DNA of 64,000 nt from Coptis chinensis (lineage: Eukaryota > Streptophyta > Magnoliopsida > Ranunculales > Ranunculaceae): assembly GCA_015680905.1 (NCBI GenBank), contig CM027384.1, forward strand, positions 70,837,501-70,901,500. The letters are read 5' to 3'. The notes under the pieces were generated by a model. It was not told where the DNA came from. It did not search any database and worked only from the letters and a program-made list of their open reading frames with translations. How positions within the stretch are numbered: the first letter of the stretch is position 1; every line of letters begins with the position of its first letter. Shown piece by piece: positions 45,342 to 55,794 of the stretch. A program made the translations under genes and the position numbers.

Positions 45342-45536
45342 TGGCTCTGATACTACTTGTTGGAGTTAATACCAATATCAATCGATCCCCACTACACTGA
45401 TAACTTGTACTTGAACCAACAACAATCTCCAGACAATTCTAAATATCAACTACAACCAACATAACATGCCCAACTCTCTAAACAACTATTAACAACAAAT
45501 AATAATGCAACAAAGAAAAACAAGCATACCACAACA
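45342..45536 (-). repeat. Copia 5' LTR, only 179 bp (45536-45358), with primer site
   Basis: It matches the last 179 bp of the 663-bp LTR: from TGTTGTGGTATGC to TTAACTCCAACA on minus. It then runs into a degraded primer site AGTAGTATCAGAGCC. The outer end touches the CTTCA duplication directly, so the element was probably integrated in this short form. Confidence 0.85.
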
Positions 45537-45541
45537 CTTCA

Positions 45542-45607
45542 ACCCACTTCGTGAAGTAATCAATTGCGACTAAGAGAAACCTCGAAATATCAGGGTAGAG
45601 GTCCAGT
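45542..45607 (-). pseudogene. Tat integrase remnant, upstream half
   Basis: DLYPDISRFLLVAIDYFTKW then VE on the minus strand is the start of the integrase core. It continues in the remnant at 38896 once the copia element is removed. Confidence 0.8.
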
Positions 45608-46113
45608 TAATGCCTAGCATCGATCTCCCATTGCCAGCTATGGCTGATGTTTACGCTGAAGAATGCAAGGCATTCACGCAGATTTATGCAGTCACGACGC
45701 GCAACAACGCGCGGAACAAGCACCAAGAGCATCCCACTCAGGATTTTCCTCACAACCATGAGTAGGACACTTACATCTCTCCCACGATGGATACTGACTC
45801 TGTAGTGGCGGAAAATGAGGTTGTACAGGAGGAAGACTCTACAGCTGAGTCCGACACAGATCTTGATGACAATACTCCTGAAATACCAGACAATCAGTTT
45901 TCTAGGATTTGCATTGATCTCCCATTGCCAGCTATGGCTGATGTTTACACTGCAGAATGCAAGGCATTCATGCAGATTTATGCAGTCACGACGCGCAGCA
46001 AAGCGTGGGATAAGCACCAAGAGCATCCCACTCAGGATTCTCCTCGCAACTATGAGCAGGACACTTACATCTCTCCCACGATGGATACTGACTCTGCAGC
46101 GGAATATATCTAA
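45607..46113 (+). repeat. Tat pol fragment with a 300-bp tandem duplication
   Basis: The plus strand carries IDLPLPAMADVY, FMQIYAVTTRSK and ISPTMDTDSA, words found between gag and protease/RT in plant Ty3/gypsy polyproteins. The block at about 45618-45792 is repeated at 45918-46092 with scattered differences; the first copy has a TAG. An acidic spacer VVQEEDSTAESDTDLDDNTP lies between them. The fragment faces opposite to the adjacent integrase remnant. Confidence 0.7.
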
Positions 46114-46883
46114 GGTGTGCAAAAATCAGGATAGATACACACAAAGAAAGAATTGTTAGTTAATTGTTTCCATTCAAATATAAACTCATAGCATTCCTCA
46201 TTTTTCTTTTTACCAATTTCCTCATTTCAAAGAATTCGACAAAACAGTAATATCAATCTATCATTTATCATCATCTTTACCAGTTTCGTAATTGCATTGA
46301 TATTGAAAATGGTATATAATTTTTGTTTACTAGGTCAGAAACATATTGGCAACTCCTTGTTTGCTTCCAATATCTGCACCAACGTCATCAATGCCCATTC
46401 TAGCGATTCTCACCTACCAAACACCCCTTTGATTATATTTGATAAACAAAATATCAAGTATAGTAAAAAAAAAAAATCAAAATTAAAAGTATAAATGAAT
46501 TCCAACATCAAAATTATCTCTTCTAAAGCCTGCACCCACCACAACAAAACAAAAAAAAAAAAATGCTTATGTCAGATTTCAAGTCATTCTTAAACACTCA
46601 TTTTTAATTGTATTAGTTTTGAGGTGAAGGTGAAGGCGATGAAGGTTGAGAATGAAGAGTAATTTTCTTTTTCTTCCTGGGAGAGAAATCAGCGAAACAC
46701 GTAGATTCAATGAAGGGTAAAACTTGGTGTAGCCAGTTAAAGAACTGATCTACCCATACCGGTTTTACCCTTATTCACTTTTGACCCAATATTCGAAATC
46801 GACGGTGTAGAACACCGTGCATTGAGTCCATTTACAGTGTTGCACATTGAAGAAAAAGTATTTTGTATTTATTATTGTTGGGC
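46114..46883. other. Intergenic sequence
   Basis: No gene is supported. A-rich runs lie near 46465 and 46550, and a short hairpin GACGGTGTAGAACACCGTG-like sequence near 46800. Confidence 0.4.
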
Positions 46884-47403
46884 CTGAAAGTATATAGCGT
46901 TTTGATTAGATCCCCCATTTTTTAAAACATTTGACTTAGCCCCCAGTCGAGATTGATATTCCAATATTACTCTTCTTCTTCATCAACCATGTAATTCAAT
47001 TCCTAAAAAGTGGTGATCCAATCCCAAAAACAAGACACAATTAAATGTAAAAGCCAACCCATTCATGCAATAAACAAAAACAAATCTTATAAATCCATGT
47101 TTTATGTCCGTTGCGGAAATATAAGAATCAAAAGTAAAAAAATTTGGGTATGTTTTCATAAAGAAAAAAATGGGTTGCACCAATTATTAATATTTGACAA
47201 ATATTAACCTTTTTTTAGTTGGGGTTTTAATGAAGTTGTTGTGAGATTTCATCATGTTTTTTTTTAGGCAATAAAATTTAATTCCAAGGTTGAAGAAGAA
47301 AGGCAATTTTGGCAATATGTCAGATGTTAGTCTGGACTTGGGTGGCTAAGTCAAATGATTTAAAAAATACAGGATTTAGTGAAAACTCTACATATTTTTG
47401 GGG
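46884..47403. mobile_element. Foldback/MITE-like element with ~100-bp imperfect terminal inverted repeats
   Basis: The left arm (about 46884-46988) contains TTTTTTAAAACATTTGACTT and CTTCTTCTTCATCAACC. The right arm (about 47287-47403) read in reverse gives TTTTTTAAATCATTTGACTT and TTTCTTCTTCAACC in the same order. No coding sequence lies between. Long TIRs suggest a Mutator-type MITE. The exact ends and target duplication were not resolved. Confidence 0.6.
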
Positions 47404-47908
47404 GTTAAATAAAAAAACCCCCTTATTATTGGTAAGACACTTGTTCTTATTGAAGATACAACAAAATGGAACCAAAAAATAAAATATCTGTTTTCTGTCT
47501 GGTCGTGGAACCAACAATTCAATTCAAGCAACGAGTTGGTTTCCTTCTAAATATCCAATTACTCAATGATTACATTCAATTTCCTCTAATCTCTAAGTAG
47601 TTACCACAAAAACGTCAATTTCAATACTGGGATATTACCACAAAACTTCAATTTCTTTTCAGTTTCAAGCAAATATTGAATAGGAAAAGACATTGTTCTG
47701 TTTTTGTGTAATATCTAAGATATAGGATACAAATGTTAAAGTTGAGTTTGTGATGGCAAAGCACAACTCGCATTATAAACAAAACAAAAATGGCATTCAC
47801 AATCCATGATTAGAAACTTTCTTAACATATGTGTGATTATCAGATAGTATGCATTTCATTTGTGTGCTGCCAATGAATTGCATTGACCAGGCTTTCTCTT
47901 AAATAGAC
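47404..47908. other. Intergenic sequence
   Basis: AT-rich, no gene or repeat recognised. Confidence 0.4.
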
Positions 47909-48053
47909 TGTCCGTTAACGGATATATTAGATAGTGTCTTGCACAGTTTATATAGTGTCGTAAATAAGTCTACGAATAAGTTAATAAACGTAAATTAAAA
48001 AACCGTTCAAGACACTATATAAATTGTCCCGCGAATATATCTGTTAACGGACA
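47909..48053. mobile_element. Small hairpin MITE, 145 bp
   Basis: TGTCCGTTAACGGATATATT at the left is the near-perfect inverse of AATATATCTGTTAACGGACA at the right. Inner words ATAGTGTCTTG and CAAGACACTAT continue the inverted repeat. The transcript could fold into a long stem. No clear target duplication is seen. Confidence 0.7.
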
Positions 48054-48269
48054 TGGAAAGCTTGTTGGATTGACTACTTTCAATTCTACTTAAAATAAGC
48101 AAGGCGTTTGGAAAACAAGCTAGAAAGCTAAAAAGTAAGTATTGGGGATTAAAATTTTGGTTCTAGTCATCCTAGTGTAAAATATACTTCATGTTATAGA
48201 TCCTGCTATCACCAGTATTACTAGGTCCACAGTATACTACTAATCTGACATCATCGCTCCACACCAAGG

Positions 48270-48590
48270 ACTAAAATTTCAAATTCAGTGAATATCTCGA
48301 TATACTTAAAAACCGAGACATATCGGATGTATAGGAAATATCTATTTTTTTGTTGACCAGTCAAAATTTTGTTTTATATGTCGATATATCGGATATATAA
48401 AAAATATTGTCAATTATATCAGAAATATCGTTAATATCTCAAAGTCAACAATTTATATTAGATATATCGGTCGATATATATCATCATATAAAAAATTACG
48501 ATATATATAAAAAAAACAGATTCAATATTTGGTTGAGATATATCGGATATTTCCATTTCGATATACCCAAAAAACGATATTTTGGGCCTT
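48270..48590. repeat. Degenerate TATCGATAT-rich repeat block
   Basis: Words such as CGATATATCGGATATATAA, ATCTCGATATACTTAAAAA and CGATATACCCAAAAAACG recur many times in both directions over about 300 bp. It looks like a self-complementary interspersed repeat. ORFs here are chance. Confidence 0.55.
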
Positions 48591-48886
48591 ACTCCACACT
48601 ACACATACTATTGACAATATCATACTAGTGACAACGCAGTTATGGGCTTATGGCTATGGAGCTTCGACTTGTACTTCCTCTGCTCGTGAATATCTCCTGT
48701 ACCTAAATACAATTATACGAACTGGGAGATGTCTAACGAGTATAAGTACTAGTTGATGGACCAAGTACTTGCAGTGTAGCAAACCCACTAGTTTCAATTG
48801 AACCATGTAGAATACCATCTCCCAAAATCTAAAGGAGGAAGAGGTTGCAAATGATGTAATCCCACAAACTACAAACAACTTAAATA

Positions 48887-51647
48887 TTAATACATTCTAG
48901 GCACACTTAATCTATTGTGATTATTATGGTAAATTGAAGAATGATCTCCACTTAACGCTTCTGGTCTGATACTGGGAAATGTTTTCACCATCCCATCATT
49001 GCAAGGCACTCTTGGCATCAACTCCGGGGGCAAATGATAGTTGAACCTAGTGGAAGATACAGCTAGCTCGGCATCCATCAATGGATCAAAATAGGGTTGT
49101 AGAAAAGAATCTCTTGAATACATCTCCAAGTAGGGACTGCTGCTGTAGGGATCACTCCTTGCAACTCCCACATTGGGATATTTACTAGTCAGACTTGTTT
49201 TAGATCCAAAGTGCGAGAGCAAGATGTTTGCCTTAGGAGTAGCTTCAGATCTCAAATCAGTTGGGACTCTGAACAGCCCAGCACAGCCGTTGGGGATATT
49301 CATGAAATCTACAGTGTCAATTGATGGAAGAAGAGTTTCTGACATTCTTAAAGAAGGCCAAGCTGGCCTTGCCAATGGCAATCTATTAAGCTCGTTCTGC
49401 AGCGATAATTTTGCTTGCTGCAGTGCCTCCAAGACACCTCCCAACTCATTTGGTTTCTCGTGCCATATTGCTACTTGGAGTTCATTCTGGATTTCTGAGG
49501 ATGAATCTCCGCCGTGTTGACCCCCATCCTCCTGCGAAAAGAGTTTCTGCAACGACTGATGCTTGGGTGACCCAAATGGCATGTCTGACCATTCTTGGAT
49601 GTCCCTCCCCTCCACAACAGACCCTGGAACCATTTGGGTTGGGAATGAAAATTCTGAATCAAAGTGTGTTTCACCAATCGAGATATTCTTGCATTGTTGC
49701 TCTTGGAAGCATCCCACTTCAAGAGCAGTTGATGGGAAGCATTTGGTATCAGTTTTGATCATTATTGCCTCTTTTTCGTCTGAATTTGCCTCTTGGCCTT
49801 GAGAGGATATTCCGTCAGGAAGCTCCGCAGTTTCCCTGACCTCATCCCTCTCTTCGGTGATATCTGACTGGTTACCAAGTTCACAAGATTCCTAATTAAT
49901 TGAAAAAACTAGATGTTAACTCTCCTAGAAACTAAAGTTTCAAACACACAAAATTTATGATTCTCAGTCAGATGGTTACACTGAATATACACCAGAGATA
50001 AAAGGCATATACTGAAGTCGGACAATAGCATCTAAATCAAAATGCCAATAACTGATGAATGCAAGATGCCACTAAATGCTAAGTTGTATGTTTTAGTCAC
50101 AAAGTTTTATCTGGTCTGACGAGGCAAGTGTTGATAATACAAATTCGTCAACATGTAAAACTTAAGCTTTTAAAAGAACAGATCAGACAACGTGTCCTAT
50201 TTCCTTACGGAATCTGTTAGATTTTAAGGAGAGATCAGATATAATAGAAAGGCAATCATACCTGAGTGCAGCAGTCATCTTCATTGAGCTTCTTCTCCCA
50301 TTCCCTTTGAGCATTTTCCTCGGCTTCATATCGACCTAGGAGCTGCGCCTGGGTTTCTAGTGCTATTTCCATGACATTATCCTTTTGGCTTCCATTGAAA
50401 TGAAGATCAGCATCATTCTCCTTTTGTTTGTCTTCTAGGGAGCCTTGACCTATAAGAAGTACTCTCTCCCCATTCTTTTCTTTCGAAATGTCGGAACCAT
50501 CTTCCTTATACTCAGAACTACATCCTGACCCAGTAGTCTCTCCATTTTCTTGAGCATCACTGGCAATAAAACCAACTGAACTATGAAATTTGTGCATCTG
50601 GTGAATAGGAGCGGTATGAAGTGAAAAGATAATTTAGAAGGAACTGTAAGGCACCTGTACAACAGACATAAGGAACTGAATGACACCCACCATTTGGAGG
50701 TCTCATTTATTTGAATTCCAGTGCACTACAAGTTCAATAATTGTTGTATTTCTCTTTTAAACAGATAACCATGCATGTATTTTTCAAATTCTTGCTATTC
50801 TCGAGCCTATCTAGATTCATGATAACAGGTTAAATCTTACCAAATAACTTATCCTATGTTTTAGTAATCAAATGGTGGGTGCAGCCAAATGCATGTCTGC
50901 CAGTGCTGTATGTACTGAGCCATGGAAATGACTGACAAATATAAAAAGAGAATGAAATCAGAAGCTAACATTGTTTCCTTTCTCTTTATCTTGCGGCATG
51001 ATTTTCCCACGTGTGATTTTGTTGAAGAATCACCAGCACACATAAAACTGCATTGGCTCCTCCTGAACTCGTTGAATTTCTTCTTTTGAGCACTATTTGG
51101 ACTATTATTCAATCTTTTCCAAGATAAACTTCTACCACATGTGGGAGAACCTTCACACCCTGAACCTGATTTTTCCTCCACTCCACTTTTGCTTAGTCTA
51201 GAGGTCATGCAATTTTCTTCCTCTTTCCTGGAACTATGATTGTCTTTAGATTCACAAAGGACACGTTCCTGGTCAGAATTTGAACCAAATGATTCCGAAT
51301 GAGAGTCACCAATCCCATTGTTCTCCAAAATCGCCAGAACCTCCTCTGTTGCCATCTCGGCTTTCTTTCTTTGCAGAGTTGCAAATTTTAGTTGTTCCTC
51401 TAGTTCCATCACCTATATCAATTGCCAAAAACCAAATATGAAGTTAATCAGCACCATTAAAAAAGGAAGGAGATATACCAAGAGCAAAAAATCTCAATTC
51501 CAAAACTGAACCAAGAACAATGAATCCAACAAAGCTAACCTTCTTCGCCAACTCATCCGCTCTTTGTTTGACGCCTTTGGAGATAGATCGTTCAGAAAGT
51601 AATCTAGCACGAAGGAACTCAATAGTCATTGCAGTGGAGTCCTCCAT
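48887..51647 (-). CDS. Plant coiled-coil protein of unknown function, four exons
   Basis: I join exons 51647-51540, 51412-50970, 50580-50262 and 49891-48887 (stop). All have GT-AG borders and compatible phases, giving 1875 bases and 624 residues. The N terminus (MEDSTAMTIEFLRARLLSER, then RADELAKKVMELEEQLKFA and KAEMATEEVLAILENNGI) is a coiled coil of about 75 residues. The middle is Ser/Glu-rich and polar. A second conserved block MEIALETQAQLLGRYEAEE with NAQREWEKKL lies near residue 230. The C-terminal half holds LGGVLEALQQAKLSLQNELN, a further short coiled coil, and an aromatic/Ser tail ending NRLSVPRMY. No enzyme motif, signal peptide or membrane helix is seen. I recognise the layout as a conserved plant family without an assigned role. 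A cytoskeletal or scaffold role would be a guess. The gene looks intact. Confidence 0.85.
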
Positions 51648-53427
51648 TGCAGTTCACTTCCTGAAAAATTGTACCACAGTACACCACTAAGTTCCCCTTC
51701 ACCTGGTTGACCTACCAAGACACTCCATAAATTTTCCTGTATTCAATCCCTAAAACCAAACACTGACTGCGTTTACAATCAGTGTAATCAAAGCACATAA
51801 TCAAACAATTGCAAGAACAAAACTTCTATCATCAAATATGCAGATTAGACTTTAACAAAACATAATTATAGTCATGACAACTTAAACTCCATTCTGTTCT
51901 AGCAATCTAAACTAGTCAAACCACCAAAATCTATCTTCACTTAGCAGTTCAATAATCCTACTTATACTTAAATAAAATCCGAACTCTCTTAACTCTCAAC
52001 TCTAAATTATCAGACTAAAACCTTAGGTATCAAGTTATAATCATCAAAATCCTAATTCTCAAGCATCAAACAAGCAAATATCACTAAAATCAGTAAAACT
52101 GACCTTTGATCTTGCTTCACCTGATCTTGAAAAACACTCTAGCTCAAAAACACATCTTGCTTCACCTGCATTGCACAAGATCCCAAACTTTAAATTCAAA
52201 ACTTGATTGCATCAAAACATTAAAGCTGACAGTACGTTAAGTTATATAGTAATGCAGCGCAGAACATGAATGAGAATTACAGTTAAATGGTACTCACTTG
52301 TAGCTCCAACTCAATCCAAGAAGGCATCAGAAGTTGTTTTTGTTCAGTTGAGCTTATGTGTGTTTGACTGCTTGGTTTTGAGAAGCTGCTATTTTGAGAG
52401 ATGCAAAGATAACAAAGAGTTTTTTTGGACTTTGTGTATTTATGCACTTTGTCATTGCACCCTTTAATACGTTCATGTCTTTTAACTTAGTACCTTATTT
52501 TCTTCTAGTAGTAATAATCTGCATTACCTCAACATGAACACTGTTTTTTTCCTTTCTTTTTTGGGTGAAGAAAATATATAACAGACCAGGTCATGATGAG
52601 GAATATTTTTCAAGAAATGTTTGGGTCCATGAAAGAAGGATACTTGTTACTTGGGTTTCTTGTTATCCAGTTGTCTTAATCATTTGACTAATGGTGTCCA
52701 CGTGTTACGCGTAGACCTTGTCATGTAGAGAAAAAAAAACCAGTAGAATGAAATGTGAAAATTTGATACCGTCATACACTCATAAGATAAAGACATACCT
52801 AAAGTAAAATAAAGATTCTTATTTTTAGTTGAAAGAGTAAAATTAAAAGCAAATTTTGAAGGTGGGATGCCTATAGCAATGATACTAACTAATTAGTGTT
52901 ATTCCCATTGCATAGCGTATACACTAAGTTACATGATTTAGTGCATGTATAATAAACATGTTGAATGATGGCAAGTAATTCAAAACGGAATTCATGAATC
53001 ATTTGCCAATATTACTTTTGACACACAAAATGAAAATAATATAGTTTTGTTACTTTGAGTATTTAAGTTTATCATCTTTTGTTTAAAGCAATTAATCAAG
53101 TGATGTACTCCATGATTGTAGTCCCACAAATCTGGTATGGTTGCGTAGTCCTGAACAGTCTAATGAGGTTAGCATCTTGGCAACACTTAATGGTTAACAA
53201 CCACAACACTGCAAAATAGTAGGGAACTAGGCATGTGAGCGTGGACGCGTGGTACTGTTGGTAAGATGGTTGCAAACAAGATCGAGGTGACCCAACATTT
53301 TTCAGTCAGGCTTCCATCACTCTCATTCATCAGTGAGGCCGTGAGGGTGAGGTTATAATTATGACAATGGTTGACCCCAATGCTATTTTGAATAAAATGT
53401 AATTTTGAACCAGATCGGACGTTCGGA
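51648..53427. other. 5' flank of the coiled-coil gene and intergenic sequence
   Basis: The first few hundred bases probably hold the 5' UTR, perhaps with an intron: TTACCTTTGATC-like donor/acceptor patterns are present near 52100-52180. No further gene is supported. A short ORF at 53187-53435 minus overlaps the hAT boundary and is not convincing. Confidence 0.45.
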
Positions 53428-53435
53428 ACACACAA

Positions 53436-54365
53436 TAGGGGTGGGCAGGGTCGGGCTAGCCCTGCCCTAAATATTTAAACCCTTTCAGTTATTAGGCTAG
53501 CCCGGCCCTAAAGTCCCCGTAGGGCCGGGTCATAAGTCTAAATAATCTTACCCTAAGCCCTCTTTAACAGTTTAGAGCCGGGTCTATATATTTTCTTCTT
53601 TTTACTGCATTAGTTTTAAAACTCATTTATATTACAAAAAAAATTCAAAGATTTGCAAACTCAAAGTCCCACCACTTTGAAATTTGAATAGCAACCAATC
53701 TAGTAATAATTCTTGAAAAGTCCAACAATTTAAAATGCATATCCACAATCTAATAAACTGAAATACATAGAGACTCATATTTATATTTCAAAATTACAGT
53801 TAAAATGCACAAGACACATTTTGGAATGAGCTTTCACCGACATAAACCGTTATTTTCAGACTCAAATCTCACCAAAATTACATTTAACATTGAATAACAC
53901 AAAGACAAATAAGAGTGTTGAATGAGTTTTTTTCCGACGTCAACCTATTTTTCATTAGGCTAGTGCTCAGTGCTCATTATTGTTCTTGGCTTACTAGGTT
54001 AGGCGGGGAGTTGTGAGGTGTGCGTGAGTTGTGAGATAGAAACAATTAGGTTTACAAGTTTTTATGATATAAGACAAGTTATTAGAAGTACCCATACGGT
54101 AAGTGATAAATTACAAAGGACAGTGTTATTTTAATTGAAAATATGTAATAAGGAGTTGGATAGTTTTAGTTGTGTATTTTATAGTGAAATTATAACTAGG
54201 GCTTGGCTAGGGTCGGGCCTATGTTTGAACCTTAGCTCGACGCCTTAGAAGGCATTAGAAATTTTGGATTCGCCCCCGCCCTAAACTCTGTGAGGGCTTT
54301 ATAGGGCTTAGGGTCGGGTCGGCCAGGGCCGGGTTAGGGTCGTTAGGGCCAAATTCCCACCCCTA
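53436..54365. mobile_element. Non-autonomous hAT element, 930 bp
   Basis: The ends TAGGGGTGGG and CCCACCCCTA are inverted repeats. Both sides carry the perfect 8-bp duplication ACACACAA (53428-53435 and 54366-54373), as for hAT transposons. Subterminal regions are rich in GGGTCGGGC/GGCCCTA-type words in both directions. There is no transposase inside. Confidence 0.92.
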
Positions 54366-54509
54366 ACACACAATGACAACAACACATAGATAAATATTGG
54401 TGTAAAACATTGAAGTGATCTAACCTCTCATTATTTATTGGCATGGTAAGGAAATCATTTATGAGTGTGAAGGTAATTTGCCATAGCTGCGTGGTTAATC
54501 AAGTGTTAT

Positions 54510-55175
54510 GGACTCATGGTGCGCGCCTCATTAAAGTGAAGCGCGGAGTAATAAAAAAATAAATATAACAAATAAAAAATAAAATAAATATTAAATATGA
54601 TATGAATTATTATTGATTTGCTTAGCTAAATATTAAAATTAATTCTATGTAATTGTAAACATTAAACCATTGAGCAACACCCATAAAATCCATGAGTCAT
54701 TTCCATATCATTGTAGTCATTTAAAAGAAAAATCTAAAGCAATAAGTAAATAGCAAAATAAAACTCGTATATCTCAATACAATCTAGCTCAACTTCAATA
54801 AACTAAAAAAGTGAACCAATCAAATTGAGCCGAAGGAGTTCTTCACGAAATAGAACACATGATTCAAATTTTGGAATCCTGTAAAATTTTATTTAATCCA
54901 TTTTTGTGTCTTCTCTCAATCCATACAACTTAACAAAAACTAGTCAAAATTAAGCTTAAAATGTACTCCAAGATAAAACTAATTAAATTTGTACAATTTA
55001 TTGTACCATATAACAATTGGATATAATGTAAATGTGTCATGTATAGTAAAAATTGTAAAAAAAAAAAAAAAAAAACTGTAAATGTTGATAAGACGCACGC
55101 CTTGTGTGTTTTGCGCCTCAACAAAAAGCACAAAAGGCACACGCCTTATGTTAGCTCCCGCGTCTTGGCAGTGTG
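54510..55175. repeat. Repeat with GCGC-rich ends and AT-rich centre
   Basis: The left edge has GGTGCGCGCCTCATTAAAGT and GAAGCGCGGAG. The right edge has GACGCACGCCTTGTGTG, TTTGCGCCTCAACAAAAAGC and GGCACACGCCTTATG. The edges are loosely inverse to each other, and the middle is AT-rich without coding potential. It is probably an old MITE or SINE-like repeat; the class is not certain. Confidence 0.4.
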
Positions 55176-55397
55176 AATAAAGAGGTTATATTCAGAAATT
55201 GGTGATGTGGCAGTCATGTTTACTTTGTACAGCTGTTTGGTCTGTCTAAAACGTGGATACTCTAGTAAGCCCCTTGAATTGTAAGAACACAAAAGTGTGG
55301 ATAATTAAATCCAAAGGAAAAGTCGAGATTCGTTAAAACGTGTTTTCTATCCGATGACAGAGAAAAAAATAATAATAAGAAAAACAAATAAAAAATG

Positions 55398-55417
55398 CTC
55401 TCTCTCTCTCTCTCTCA
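55398..55417. repeat. (CT)n microsatellite
   Basis: CTCTCTCTCTCTCTCTCTC followed by CACTCTCC. Such tracts are common in plant 5' UTRs, but no gene follows; poly(T)-rich sequence and a LINE lie downstream. Confidence 0.85.
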
Positions 55418-55794
55418 CTCTCCTTCATGGAAATCTTAGTAATTAAATCATGAATCTTACATATTTTCTCTCTTTCCGCCTAATTTATCCTCTCATTAAA
55501 ACTTTTTTTTTTGTTTTTTTTTTGTTTTTTTTGCTCCAAAAAGTGGTGTTTAAATCTTCACATTATTCATCAAATTGGGATTTTCCTTTTTTTTGGGGAT
55601 GTTTTTTTTGTATAAATCAATTGGAAAGAGAATTAATCTTAGTACAATTGAAAAAAAAAATAATTGAAATTTTTTTTTTTTTTTTGAAGAATTCTTTAAA
55701 AGAATGGGTGTTTATGTATTCAATATTTAATTAGAGTTATTTTTTTTTTTTTTTTTATTTGTTTATTTGCGAAGTTTTTATTTGCAAATTTTTT
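55418..55794. other. Poly(T)-rich sequence beside the LINE 3' end
   Basis: Many T runs of 8-19 bases. The last, near 55790-55810, is probably the poly(A) tail of the minus-strand LINE. The 94-codon ORF here is low complexity and not supported. Confidence 0.5.

Larger units (their letters stand above)
38902..45536 (-). mobile_element. Ty1/copia retrotransposon, internally rearranged, inserted in Tat integrase
   Basis: Perfect 5-bp duplications CTTCA flank the element (38897-38901 and 45537-45541). Minus-strand order from the right is a truncated 5' LTR (45536-45358), a tRNA-Met-type primer site, the gag start (45248-44800), an inverted full LTR with its own primer site on the plus strand (44115-44797), an RT piece (44105-43733), a foreign solo LTR (43727-40305), the RT end and RNase H (40299-39765), a purine tract and the 3' LTR (39564-38902). 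The gag end, protease, integrase and RT start are missing. Joining the flanks restores the integrase frame around TKWVE...EAVSLSQ. Confidence 0.88.

Noticed and set aside
55450..55734. 94-codon ORF after the CT microsatellite
   Set aside because: Mostly Phe/Leu from poly(T); no conserved pattern.
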